Source: a virus. Taken from it: 36,162 bases of DNA. The position numbers and the translations under genes are program-made. A model generated the notes under the pieces. The model searched no databases and had not been told where the DNA came from. It worked only from the letters and a program-made list of their open reading frames with translations. Below, one piece after another: positions 15,826-22,341 of this stretch (position 1 is the stretch's first letter; each line of letters opens with the position of its first letter). Where the stretch lies: positions 1-36,162 of the IMG/VR virus record IMGVR_UViG_3300014325_000030, one strand, 5' to 3'.

Positions 15826-16025
15826 GCGCCGGGTCCCCCCGCCTCGATCTCGTCGGCCATCTCGCGCAGGATGCGCGGCAGCACGAGCGTCAGTTCGAGC
15901 GGCATCTGGACCGAGAAGCCGTTGCCGTGCGCGCCCTGCACGATGATCACGGCAGCGCCGACCGCCTTGGCCTCGCGGCGGATCTTCGTGCAGAGATCGT
16001 CGTACTTGCCGGGGCCAAGCGCCAT
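15822..16025 (-). CDS. Small conserved-type phage protein
   Basis: The 67-residue protein (begins MALGPGKYDDLCTKIRREAK) has AAVIIVQGAHGNGFSVQMPL and a C-terminal helix (LVLPRILREMADEIE). I recognise the GPGKYDDLCT...GFSVQ...LP.IL..MA pattern from many phage early operons, where its function is unknown. ATG and TGA overlap both neighbours by ATGA. Confidence 0.75.
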   Translation of the reverse strand: MALGPGKYDDLCTKIRREAKAVGAAVIIVQGAHGNGFSVQMPLELTLVLPRILREMADEIEAGGPGA

Positions 16026-16351
16026 CAGCGATCCCTCGCGGGCCGATCCTGCGCCGGGTCGTCGCCGCGGCGGATCAGGTCCAGCGTCGCCGGCGCGTCG
16101 GCGAAGTACTCGCGGAGTTCGTCGATCAGATGCCGCGCCAGGTACCGCGCGCGCGGGCCCAGGCTCGGGTGTCGGGTCGCGAGTTGCAGGAGGCCGACCA
16201 GCTCGAGGCCTTGCGCCGGCGCGATCGGGCCGAGGATGATCGGGACGCGCGTCGCGGTGATGCGAGTGATCTCGTCGACGACCAGCGCGAGTAGTTGCGC
16301 GTCGGTCAGGGGGTGTTGGGCGATCGGGTCGCCGTCGGAATCGAGGATCAT
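16025..16351 (-). CDS. Hypothetical early protein
   Basis: The 108-residue protein starts at ATG 16351 with GAGGG 8 bases upstream; the frame extends further but only as overlap with the upstream gene. It is mostly helical (LTDAQLLALVVDEITRITAT, PSLGPRARYLARHLIDELRE) with an Asp-rich end. No signature residues are recognised. It is followed by an ATGA-overlapped gene. Confidence 0.6.
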   Translation of the reverse strand: MILDSDGDPIAQHPLTDAQLLALVVDEITRITATRVPIILGPIAPAQGLELVGLLQLATRHPSLGPRARYLARHLIDELREYFADAPATLDLIRRGDDPAQDRPARDR

Positions 16352-16361
16352 GCAGCGGCCC

Positions 16362-16649
16362 TCATTGCGGCCAACTCGTCGACCGCGTGCCCTGGCGCAG
16401 CTCACGCAAGTCGAGCAGCGCCGCCGCGGCCGCGCCTTCCGGCAGGCCGATTTTCGTCGTCAGGAACTTGAACATGAGTTCGTCAGATACTGCGGCCTCG
16501 ATCGCGCCCTGCAGCATGCCGACGACCTCGCGCGCCTTGGCGAGATCCATCTGGGTTTTCTCGCCGTTGAGCGTGAATTCCACCATGCCGCCCTTCGTGC
16601 GGTGACTCAGGATGCTGGCCACCTCGATCGTGGAGAGCTTGGGCGTCAT
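16362..16649 (-). CDS. Conserved-type phage early protein
   Basis: The 95-residue protein has TKGGMVEFTLNGEKTQMDLA then KAREVVGMLQGAIEAAVSDE, FLTTKIGLPEGAAAAAL. This VEF.LNGE.TQM...KA..V..ML..AIEAA pattern is familiar from many temperate phages of Proteobacteria and other high-GC hosts as an unassigned early gene. The beta-hairpin plus helix layout suggests a small alpha/beta protein that could interact with a host complex. Overlaps upstream and downstream indicate operon expression. Confidence 0.7.
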   Translation of the reverse strand: MTPKLSTIEVASILSHRTKGGMVEFTLNGEKTQMDLAKAREVVGMLQGAIEAAVSDELMFKFLTTKIGLPEGAAAAALLDLRELRQGTRSTSWPQ

Positions 16650-16885
16650 GCGTCGGCGTCCACTTTCAGCGCGAGTAACGGCAAGAAGCCCGGCGGCGGC
16701 GGCTCGACGACATACACGCAGGGCAACACAATCGACTTGCCGAGCGCGGCGTTTTCCATCGTCAACTGCTCGACGCGATCGAGATCCACGCGATAGCGTT
16801 TGCCGAGCGGCACGTCGTCGCCCAGGATCGGCCAGCCGGGCTCAACCTCGCGGGTGACGAACGTCGCCGAAACCAGCCGCATCAC
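16646..16885 (-). CDS. Small hypothetical early protein
   Basis: The 79-residue beta-rich protein (RLVSATFVTREVEPGWPILG, GKRYRVDLDRVEQLTMENAA) has a proline run (EPPPPGF) before a short C-terminal strand. The spacing of the pattern (P-x-L...G..Y.VDLDR....T...) suggests a small SH3- or tudor-like barrel. Start overlaps the HTH gene stop (ATGA). No function assigned. Confidence 0.6.
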   Translation of the reverse strand: MMRLVSATFVTREVEPGWPILGDDVPLGKRYRVDLDRVEQLTMENAALGKSIVLPCVYVVEPPPPGFLPLLALKVDADA

Positions 16886-17415
16886 AGCGCCTCCAGGTCC
16901 TGCCGCCGGTACCGCCGGCCCCGCTGTTTCACTTCCCCCGCCGCGACCGCCGCCCGCAGCTCTCGCGCCGAGACGCCGGCGATCGCGAGCGCCGCGGCCC
17001 GGTCCACGTAGGCCGCCCGTGTCTGGGATGTCTCGGACATCTGTCGCAGGGCGAGCGCGACGGCGTGCAGGAGGTCGGCGCCCGGCGGGATATCACGATT
17101 TCGTGATAATTCGATCGCTGCCGCGCTGCTGTGCCCGTTGCCACTGACCGGGGAGGTCACACCCGGCGGCAGGACGAACGCCCGGGCCTCTGTACGCCGC
17201 TCAGACGCGAGCCGGGCGACGTCGTCGGGGTGATAGACCGCCCGCACGGGCCCGCGGCCGTGGGGCTGTCTGGCGCCCTGGTGGATCTTGCCGGCGGCGG
17301 CCAGGCGTTCGATCGTTTTCGGGGTCACGCCGAGGGCGGCCGCGGCCGCGTCCTTAGTCAGCCAGTCGGCATAGACATCGCCCGATGTCTCAGACGTTCC
17401 ACGTTCCACAGTCAT
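16882..17415 (-). CDS. MerR/excisionase-like HTH protein
   Basis: This 177-residue protein starts at ATG 17415, 6 bases after AAGGA. Residues about 18-65 form a winged-HTH (LTKDAAAAALGVTPKTIERL, then a YHPDDVARL wing end). The C-terminal part holds a second HTH-like segment (AALAIAGVSARELRAAVAAG with GRRYRRQDLEAL), so the protein may have two DNA-binding domains. It contains two copies (17019-17040, 17384-17400) of the dispersed 22-base palindrome, one in each half. Probable role: regulator or replication/recombination accessory. Excisionase is possible but it is far from the integrase. Confidence 0.7.
   Translation of the reverse strand: MTVERGTSETSGDVYADWLTKDAAAAALGVTPKTIERLAAAGKIHQGARQPHGRGPVRAVYHPDDVARLASERRTEARAFVLPPGVTSPVSGNGHSSAAAIELSRNRDIPPGADLLHAVALALRQMSETSQTRAAYVDRAAALAIAGVSARELRAAVAAGEVKQRGRRYRRQDLEAL
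17019..17040. repeat. Dispersed 22-base palindrome, copy A
   Basis: Matches the consensus GTGTCTSNGAC followed by its inverted copy, with two or three departures. Coding, in the HTH gene (encodes MSETSQT). Confidence 0.55.
17384..17400. repeat. Dispersed palindrome, partial copy B
   Basis: GATGTCTCAGACGTTCC, an almost complete left half plus centre of the same palindrome. The right half is lost. It encodes GTSETSGD near the start of the HTH protein. Confidence 0.45.
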
Positions 17416-17518
17416 TGAGGATCCTTGGCAGAAGGGACGACGGACGACGACGACGATGGTTCGCGCCCCGCTCCGCTTTCCCGGCGTTGGGCATGGGGAT
17501 CTCCGCGAGAGGACCGCA

Positions 17519-17731
17519 TCAGGCCCGCTCCCCTCGCTGCCAATCACGAAAGAAATCCTCTATCGCTCGGTTGATGAGGGCTTCGATCGTGATGCCCGCT
17601 GCCGTCGCGTACGCCTGCATGTCGAGCCACAACCCGGGCGGCGGAGTGAAGTCGAACGATTCGCCTGTATCGCCCAAGTGCACCACGATCGTCGGCGGGC
17701 CGTCGTCGTCGGCTTCGAGTATTTCGGCCAT
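17519..17731 (-). CDS. Small hypothetical protein with hydrophobic helix
   Basis: The 70-residue protein starts at the ATG that overlaps the preceding TGA (TGATG). An acidic N-terminus with a beta-hairpin (PTIVVHLGDTGESFDFTPPP) is followed by LWLDMQAYATAAGITIEALI and a helical tail. The TIEALINRAIEDF segment resembles the end of ribbon-helix-helix or CopG-type proteins, so DNA binding is possible but uncertain. A 103-base gap without a gene follows to the next start at 17415. Confidence 0.6.
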   Translation of the reverse strand: MAEILEADDDGPPTIVVHLGDTGESFDFTPPPGLWLDMQAYATAAGITIEALINRAIEDFFRDWQRGERA

Positions 17732-17988
17732 CAATGTGCCTCGCTGATGACCATGCCGCTCTGCCGCAACAGCGCCTTGATCGCGTCCTTCGTCTTCTCG
17801 TGAAACACCACGACGTGGGAGACGTCGGCGAACCTGACGCCTGCCGGCGGTTGCGCGAGTAGGGTCATACCGGGTTGCGCCCGCAGGTAGTTCAGGCCGG
17901 TGTCTGTGAGCCCGATCATCACCACTTCGCGATCGTCGCCGTCCTTGCCATACGCCCACACGATGTGTTCGTTCTTGATGTCAGCCAT
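17731..17988 (-). CDS. Hypothetical early protein
   Basis: The 85-residue protein (begins MADIKNEHIVWAYGKDGDDR) starts 4-5 bases after AGGTAGG. Strands VVMIGLTDTGLNYLRAQPG and VSHVVVFHEKTKDAIKALLR suggest a ferredoxin-like alpha/beta fold. It precedes the 70-residue gene by a TGATG overlap. About 73 bases of gap separate it from the upstream gene. No family is recognised. Confidence 0.6.
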   Translation of the reverse strand: MADIKNEHIVWAYGKDGDDREVVMIGLTDTGLNYLRAQPGMTLLAQPPAGVRFADVSHVVVFHEKTKDAIKALLRQSGMVISEAH

Positions 17989-18061
17989 CGACCTACCTCG
18001 TTGCGGTCGCGGTACCTGCGTCGTCCAGTCGTCCGAGGGCGCGCATCAACTTCGTCGTCGG

Positions 18062-18289
18062 TTACTTCGTCGTCGTCCGTCGGCCCTTCTTCGCCACCGC
18101 CGCCACCCGTGCCGCCTGGCGCAGTGCGTCGCGCTGCCAGCCGAGGCAGCGATAGGCGCGCCGGCTGACCGACTCGAGCACAATCCCGTCGGCGAGATGT
18201 TGCATTTCGACCTGGTCGACGTCGATCGTGTAGATCGGCCGGCGGCGAACGGTCACGCCGAGCGGCCGCCGGGTGTTCTTCGCGGTCAC
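18062..18289 (-). CDS. Small basic hypothetical protein
   Basis: This 75-residue protein starts with GTG overlapping the upstream TGA (GTGA). It is rich in Arg/Lys, with IYTIDVDQVEMQHLADGIVL and a helix ending RVAAVAKKGRRTTTK. The basic C-terminus suggests nucleic-acid contact. No motif is recognised. Confidence 0.6.
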   Translation of the reverse strand: MTAKNTRRPLGVTVRRRPIYTIDVDQVEMQHLADGIVLESVSRRAYRCLGWQRDALRQAARVAAVAKKGRRTTTK

Positions 18290-18462
18290 GTTTGCCCCAC
18301 GACGACGAAGCGCGCGCGGATCGTCCACACGGCGTGCGACGCGATCCCTTTGATGTAGGTCCACTCGTGCGGCGCCCACCCTGCCGGCGGGGCGACGGTG
18401 TCGCCATTGGCGAGCTGCAGCACGAGGAGCTCGAGGCCTTCGGCGATGCGATCGCGCGTCAT
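18286..18462 (-). CDS. 58-residue hypothetical protein
   Basis: It begins MTRDRIAEGLELLVLQLANG and ends ARFVVVGQT, with a Trp-containing middle (WAPHEWTYIKGIAS). Both ends overlap neighbours: its ATG lies in the preceding TGA (ATGA) and its TGA lies over the next GTG. The double overlap is the best support for it. Confidence 0.6.
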   Translation of the reverse strand: MTRDRIAEGLELLVLQLANGDTVAPPAGWAPHEWTYIKGIASHAVWTIRARFVVVGQT

Positions 18463-18692
18463 ACTTCACCGGCCGACGCGAACGCCTGAATGTAGGCGTC
18501 GACGCCGCTCTTACTCGGGACGATGCCCCGCGCGCGTCCCTCAGTGAGAATCTGATCGCAGCGAGCGACGTCGACGACCGGGCCGCCGGTGATCAAACCG
18601 TATTGCCGCGCGCTGTCGACGAGCAGGCAGGCCTCGGCTATGTTGACCGCGGTTTGCCACTCGGCCGGCGTCTTGGGGTCGCGGGTCTTCAT
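18459..18692 (-). CDS. Hypothetical early protein
   Basis: This 77-residue, mainly helical protein (WQTAVNIAEACLLVDSARQY, CDQILTEGRARGIVPSKSGV) overlaps the J-domain gene upstream by ATGA and the 58-residue gene downstream. The PSKSGVDAYIQAF end is regular. The function is unknown. Its place next to a J-domain gene may mean a shared role in early takeover. Confidence 0.6.
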   Translation of the reverse strand: MKTRDPKTPAEWQTAVNIAEACLLVDSARQYGLITGGPVVDVARCDQILTEGRARGIVPSKSGVDAYIQAFASAGEV

Positions 18693-19390
18693 GGCAGGGG
18701 CGCCTCGGTTTTGAAATACGCGCGGGCCGCGTCGCGGGCCAGGTTGAGCCGCACGACGGCGTCATGGCTGCCGCCGTTGTCGGGGTGTCGCTGTTTCAAG
18801 AGCGCGCGGTACCGCGCCTCGACGACCTCGAGGGTGATCGGATGGTCGCCGGGTTTGAAGTCCATTTCCGCGCGCCAGTCGCCGCCCTGCGTGCCGCCGA
18901 CGGCCGGGAGCGCCGCATAGCCGGCAAACGCCTGATTGAGATCCCCGATGCCGTAGCGTTCGATCCGGCGCAGCGCGTCGATGTGTTGCGCGATCGCCGC
19001 GATGTTGTCGGCGACGCGCGTCCACTTGTCGCAGGCCAGGACGCGCGTCTGGCCGTTGAGGGTGAAATACACCGCGGCGCCGACGTCGGTCGGTTCTCCG
19101 CGATCCGATCGGGGCGTGCCGTCGAGGCGCAGCTGCAGGCTCGTGCTCAGTTTCGCGTCCTCGGCGCCCAGCCGATCAAGTTCGGCCTCGAGCCGGGCGG
19201 CGGCGTCGGCGGCTGAGAGGGGCGCTTTACTTTTCCGCGTCTTGGTTTCCGGCGGGCGTCCGTCGTAGTGGCGCTCGACGTACGACTTTTCGATCGTCTT
19301 CCCGAAGTCGGCGCGCTGCCGCTCGCTCGCGGGCGTGCGCGTCCAGCCGAGTGGCCAGGAGAGCGGATACCGTCGGACGGTGTCACTCAC
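18689..19390 (-). CDS. Phage J-domain (DnaJ-like) protein
   Basis: The 233-residue protein ends in a J-domain core: helix RYRALLKQRHPDNGG with the HPD triad at residues 202-204, then DAVVRLNLARDAARAYF. The HPD loop is what stimulates Hsp70 (DnaK) ATPase. The N-terminal 60 residues (YPLSWPLGWTRTPASERQRA) form a motif seen in a phage family of J-domain proteins. The middle has a small beta/alpha part. It likely recruits host DnaK, perhaps for replication initiation or capsid assembly. The first 40 residues and the C-terminal J-domain are the reliable parts. Confidence 0.82.
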   Translation of the reverse strand: MSDTVRRYPLSWPLGWTRTPASERQRADFGKTIEKSYVERHYDGRPPETKTRKSKAPLSAADAAARLEAELDRLGAEDAKLSTSLQLRLDGTPRSDRGEPTDVGAAVYFTLNGQTRVLACDKWTRVADNIAAIAQHIDALRRIERYGIGDLNQAFAGYAALPAVGGTQGGDWRAEMDFKPGDHPITLEVVEARYRALLKQRHPDNGGSHDAVVRLNLARDAARAYFKTEAPLP

Positions 19391-19593
19391 TTCGGCAGCT
19401 CCCAGATCTCATTGCAGCCCGGGCAATAGACCCAGCCGGCGCCCTTCGTTCTCGAGGGGCGTTGGCCGGTGCGGCCGCACGCGGGACAGACGGCCGCGGT
19501 GATCTTCACGGCTTCGGCGCGGTTCGTCGGGAGTTTCATCATCGAGCGCTTGCCGGCGGGCTTGAGGCCCATCTTGGAGTTGATGCTGGTCAT
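19387..19593 (-). CDS. Zinc ribbon protein
   Basis: This is a 68-residue protein with CPACGRTGQRPSRTKGAGWV followed by CPGC, a four-cysteine zinc ribbon, and a short C-terminal NEIWELPK. The basic N-terminal 30 residues (KPAGKRSMMKLPTNRAEAVK) could bind DNA or RNA. It overlaps its neighbours on both sides by ATGA, in front of the J-domain gene. Confidence 0.7.
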   Translation of the reverse strand: MTSINSKMGLKPAGKRSMMKLPTNRAEAVKITAAVCPACGRTGQRPSRTKGAGWVYCPGCNEIWELPK

Positions 19594-19901
19594 GCATGGA
19601 CCGCCGTTTCTTTGTCGCGTTGGTGGAGACGTCGCTCGGCGGCTTGCCAGGCCTCGGTCATCTTGCGCAGTTGGTATTTCAGGGCGGCGATCTCGGCCTG
19701 TGCCGCGTGCACGTCGCCCCTTTGAGCCGAGACGGTCGCGACACGTTTCGCCGCCTCGATGAACGTCAACAGGGTCGACGCGTCGCTCAACGACAGCGTC
19801 GCTCCTTCCGCGTGCTCAGTGGCGGCAATGAGCCGCTCGATGATCGCCGTCACGTGCGAGCGTGGCCGGAGGACGGATCGAAGAGCCCCGCGGTGCGTCA
19901 T
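19590..19901 (-). CDS. Coiled-coil hypothetical protein
   Basis: The 103-residue protein starts at ATG 19901, 4 bases after GGGGGAG. It is basic at the N-terminus, then helical throughout (SDASTLLTFIEAAKRVATVS, AQAEIAALKYQLRKMTEAWQ), with heptad spacing over residues 45-95, so a coiled-coil dimer is likely. No motif gives a function. Confidence 0.65.
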   Translation of the reverse strand: MTHRGALRSVLRPRSHVTAIIERLIAATEHAEGATLSLSDASTLLTFIEAAKRVATVSAQRGDVHAAQAEIAALKYQLRKMTEAWQAAERRLHQRDKETAVHA

Positions 19902-20059
19902 CGTCTCCCCCTGCGATGCACGCGGCGCCGGAGTCTCGGATGGATCCAGGGCGTCGACCAGTACACGCGGTGCGCGGGGACCGTCCAGCACAGCGCGCGG
20001 CCGTTGACCAGGCGGCTGTAGACGGCGCGGCTGATGTCGATCCGGTGATAGTGGGTCAT
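19898..20059 (-). CDS. Small basic protein after initiator gene
   Basis: The 53-residue protein starts at the ATG overlapping the preceding frame's TGA (ATGA). It begins MTHYHRIDISRAVYSRLVNG and ends in an Arg/His-rich tail (HPRLRRRVHRRGRR). Strong positive charge suggests nucleic-acid binding. Its own stop overlaps the next ATG. Confidence 0.5.
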   Translation of the reverse strand: MTHYHRIDISRAVYSRLVNGRALCWTVPAHRVYWSTPWIHPRLRRRVHRRGRR

Positions 20060-20991
20060 CCGGTTTTTCTCCCCTGCTCGAGCCCGCGGCGCAGCGCGTC
20101 GGCGAGTTGGCCCCATTGCGGCGTCGGACGTTCAGCCGGTTTCGCGCCGACCGGCGTGTTCACATCCGCGAGGAGCCCGAGGCCCGGTTGCGTTGGTCCC
20201 ATGAGCGCGCGGGGTCGCTCAGGGCTTTCAGCGCCCGCAGGATCTGGTCCGGGTCGTAGTGAAACCCGAGCGCTAGGTGCCGGACCTTGATCGCTTCGAG
20301 CCGACTGCTGTAGTCCGCTTCCACGGTCGGCAAGGTCTGGATGATGACCACCGTCTGCGCAAAGGTCGGGTGCTGGAGCGGCTGATTGCGGCGCATCGGC
20401 GTCCTCGCGGGTTTCGTCGTCGGGGTGTTCGAACAACCCGGCGCGCAGCGCGGGTGCACTTGGGATCGGTTCTTGTACTGGGGATCTGTACGTACTGGGG
20501 ATCGGGGTGCCACTGGTGGCACTCAGATCGCGCGGTTGGGTGTCAACGGTGGCACTCAAATCGACGCCTTGGGTGCCACGGGTGGCACTCAACTGCGTGC
20601 CACGGGTGTCACTCAATTGAGTGCCACGGTTGACACTCAAATTTTTGTCACCCTGTGGAAAAGTCGTAGCCACCCCCCCGACCACCTTCGGCACCATCCA
20701 ATGCGGCGCGAGCCGATCGATCGCGATATCCCGCGCCGTCGCGTGGCGATGATGCCGCGTCCCAGTAATCCAGCCGCCGGCTTCCAAGCGCTGCAGCGAC
20801 CGGAGCACCGTCCGCCGCGGGAGTTCGGCGCGGGCACAGAGTTTCTTGACCGACACCCGCGCGCCCTTCCCGGTCTCGAAATTCGCGAAGGTCGAGAGGG
20901 CGCCGAGCACGAGCTTGTCGGTCGCGCAATGAAACCCCGTCGTCCACGTGATGCGCTCGGGCACCGACGCGTAGCCGCGATCGCCACTCAT
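20056..20991 (-). CDS. Replication initiator, O-like, with internal origin
   Basis: The frame is 311 residues. Residues about 15-90 form a winged helix of the phage replication-protein type (TDKLVLGALSTFANF, RVSVKKLCARAELPRRTVLR, SLQRLEAGGWITGTRHHRHA). The linker that follows is encoded by the iterons (repeats of LSATRGTQ). Beyond about residue 200 the frame looks like a shadow: low complexity, while another frame (20396-20160) has good coding character. So the true protein may end or shift frame there. By analogy with lambda O, the N-terminal domain would bind the iterons in its own gene and load the host helicase. A helicase loader was not found. Confidence 0.7.
   Translation of the reverse strand: MSGDRGYASVPERITWTTGFHCATDKLVLGALSTFANFETGKGARVSVKKLCARAELPRRTVLRSLQRLEAGGWITGTRHHRHATARDIAIDRLAPHWMVPKVVGGVATTFPQGDKNLSVNRGTQLSDTRGTQLSATRGTQGVDLSATVDTQPRDLSATSGTPIPSTYRSPVQEPIPSAPALRAGLFEHPDDETREDADAPQSAAPAPDLCADGGHHPDLADRGSGLQQSARSDQGPAPSARVSLRPGPDPAGAESPERPRALMGPTQPGLGLLADVNTPVGAKPAERPTPQWGQLADALRRGLEQGRKTG
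20160..20396 (-). CDS. Nested 78-residue protein or shifted C-terminus of initiator
   Basis: The ATG at 20396 follows GAGG by about 6-7 bases. The product has a convincing coding pattern: FAQTVVIIQTLPTVEADYSS, SRLEAIKVRHLALGFHYDPD, QILRALKALSDPARSWDQRN, with GC-rich third positions. The initiator frame, by contrast, is low-complexity over the same bases. It ends at TGA 20160, overlapping a GTG of a 34-residue continuation in the initiator frame (starts at 20163). Either it is a separate gene fully overlapping the initiator frame, or it is the real C-terminus reached by a +1 shift. No family is recognised. Confidence 0.6.
   Translation of the reverse strand: MRRNQPLQHPTFAQTVVIIQTLPTVEADYSSRLEAIKVRHLALGFHYDPDQILRALKALSDPARSWDQRNRASGSSRM
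20505..20660. other. Putative replication origin with iterons and AT-rich tract
   Basis: Five copies of a GGTGNCACTCA-type iteron lie in one direction. Their ACTCA cores are at 20521, 20554, 20587, 20611 and 20635, spaced 33, 33, 24 and 24 bases. Related GTGCCAC half-sites lie between them, including a perfect 14-base palindrome CACTCAATTGAGTG (20610-20623). Right next to the last copy is an AT-rich tract (CAAATTTTTGTC, about 20638-20649). Iterons plus an unwinding tract inside the initiator gene is the lambdoid origin layout. Confidence 0.72.
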
Positions 20992-21465
20992 CGACGCCCG
21001 ATCTGAGCGCAGCGTTTTGCGACAGTTGCACGCCTGAAAAAACTCGCGTATTTTGAAACCGTTCCAGCCGCCATCGACGCACTCCGGGGTTCCTCCCCGC
21101 GCGGCTGCGCTGTGACACGTCAGGCCGCGGGCGGGAGGTTCGGTTAGAGTTAGCCGCTCGACCTAGGCGCGCTGGAATCACGCACAAGCCGATCGATTCG
21201 ATCGTGAACGTCTTGCCTGTCTCGAGCGCGGCGAGCCTTCCCCGCACGCCGCGCTCGACCGCGCACTTATCTCGGATCGTCGCTGCGTGGATCGTTGTCC
21301 GGGATCCACCGTCGTTCGGTCTTTGGTGCCCGCAGATATTCCGGTGTCCGCTCTCGACGGATGCGATCCTCAGCAGCGCGCTGAGGACCCCGGTCACTGT
21401 TCCGCCGATTCATGGCTTCTTCACGAAGGGATTCAGAGCTTCTCATTTGGTGTTAAGCCTCTCCC
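20992..21465. other. Non-coding region upstream of initiator gene
   Basis: This is about 470 bases without a convincing gene; the open frames here look like shadows. It contains a short AT-rich patch with TATTTTGAAA (21049-21058), a CGATCGATTCGATCG palindrome near 21188, and a hairpin with arms CCTCAGC and GCTGAGG (21368-21386). It may carry the leftward promoter for the initiator operon, or be a remnant of a decayed gene. Confidence 0.4.
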
Positions 21466-21588
21466 CTACACGGCGACGCTGAGATCCTCGTCGTCGTCGT
21501 CGTCCTCGTCGTCCTCGAGCTCGTCGTCGTCCTCGAGATCTTCCGCGTCGTCAATGTCGGCCGGATCCGGATCCTCGTCGCGTCCCAT
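21466..21588 (-). CDS. Hyperacidic 40-residue peptide
   Basis: The ATG at 21588 follows GGGGGAAG by about 4 bases, a good start. Most of the 40 residues are Asp or Glu (for example DDDELEDDEDDDDDEDL), with a hydrophobic end LSVAV. Such acidity recalls DNA-mimic or histone-binding proteins, or an acidic tail of a larger gene that has been cut. It lies last in a run of small genes and just before the non-coding region. Confidence 0.55.
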   Translation of the reverse strand: MGRDEDPDPADIDDAEDLEDDDELEDDEDDDDDEDLSVAV

Positions 21589-21599
21589 CGTCTTCCCCC

Positions 21600-21749
21600 T
21601 CAGTCGCGCCGGCCGCGGAGCCGCTCGTCGCGCCACTGCGTCGACACCTCGCCGCGGTCCGTCGGTTGCCGCACGAACCAGAACACCGCGCCGACAATCG
21701 CCGCCGTCGCCAGGCCGAGCACGCCGAGCACGATCGCAATCGGGCTCAT
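21600..21749 (-). CDS. 49-residue single-pass membrane protein
   Basis: This small protein starts at the ATG overlapping the preceding stop. It begins MSPIAIVLGVLGLATAAIVG and then AVFWFV, one clear membrane segment, followed by a basic/polar tail (RQPTDRGEVSTQWRDERLRG). It could be an inner-membrane early protein. Without a signal peptide the N-terminus would face the periplasm or cytosol by charge (tail in). No family is recognised. Confidence 0.6.
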   Translation of the reverse strand: MSPIAIVLGVLGLATAAIVGAVFWFVRQPTDRGEVSTQWRDERLRGRRD

Positions 21750-22060
21750 GGCGTGGCGTCGTGGAAGGCGTGACACGCGCCGCAATACTTTTCGGCGATG
21801 TCGCGCGGGTGGAAACTGCGCGCGTGACAGCGCGGGCAGACAATCGACGGCGGGATGTCCGAGCGTTTTTGTAAGACCGCCGCGATCAGCGCGAGCCGGC
21901 CGCCCCCGAACGCGATTGCCTCGGGGGTCGTCGCGTGCGCGGCGTCGAGTTGGTGCGCGAGCTGCAGCCGCAGGAGTTCCTCAGTCCGCATACTTTCGTA
22001 GGCGCCGTACGCGGTCCGCGCGTCCAGGATCGCCGCGGTCAGAAATTCGTCGGCGGTCAT
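21746..22060 (-). CDS. Helical protein with C-terminal zinc ribbon
   Basis: The 104-residue protein has an N-terminal helical part (MTADEFLTAAILDARTAYGA, MRTEELLRLQLAHQLDAAHA) and a C-terminal zinc ribbon (CPRCHARSFHPRDIAEKYCG then AC). Four cysteines are spaced CxxC...CxxC. The ATG overlaps the preceding stop (ATGA). It may recruit a partner to DNA, but this is inference. Confidence 0.7.
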   Translation of the reverse strand: MTADEFLTAAILDARTAYGAYESMRTEELLRLQLAHQLDAAHATTPEAIAFGGGRLALIAAVLQKRSDIPPSIVCPRCHARSFHPRDIAEKYCGACHAFHDATP

Positions 22061-22341
22061 CGCTTGCCTCGACGTCGACGCAGCGCCGCGCGCACACGTC
22101 GATCGCCCACTCGGGCGTCGTTAAGGATGTCGCCTGGTCGACCGTATGATCGGCCGAGCGCGCAGCGCGAACAGAGATTCGGTTCCGCCCAGATGCACCC
22201 GCCCGGGCACCCGTCCTCGCTCGAGCAGCCGCACACGCGACAAATACCCTGGTCGGTCCACACGATTTTCCCGTCCGCGCGGATGGTCGGCGCGTCGGCC
22301 GCCGCGCGCTCGAGCCGGTCGGTCGCGTCCTCGATCGTCAT
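22057..22341 (-). CDS. Zinc-cluster phage protein
   Basis: The 94-residue protein starts at ATG 22341 (ATGA overlap). After a helical lead (MTIEDATDRLERAAADAPTI) it has GICRVCGCSSEDGCPGGCIW, then AEPNLCSRC: seven cysteines in a pattern I recognise from many phages (CRVCGCTD..CPGGC.WVE.DLCS.C), probably binding two zinc ions. The rest is basic (ARVGDRRVRAALRRRRGKR), which suggests nucleic-acid binding. The function of this family is unknown to me. Confidence 0.75.
   Translation of the reverse strand: MTIEDATDRLERAAADAPTIRADGKIVWTDQGICRVCGCSSEDGCPGGCIWAEPNLCSRCALGRSYGRPGDILNDARVGDRRVRAALRRRRGKR

Noticed and set aside
20505-20641. CRISPR array
   Set aside because: The repeats are about 11 bases with 13-22 base intervals that resemble each other, and they lie in a coding frame. 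Iterons fit better.
21049-21060. Third copy of the 27-base element
   Set aside because: Only about 10 bases (TATTTTGAAA) match and the dyad is absent.
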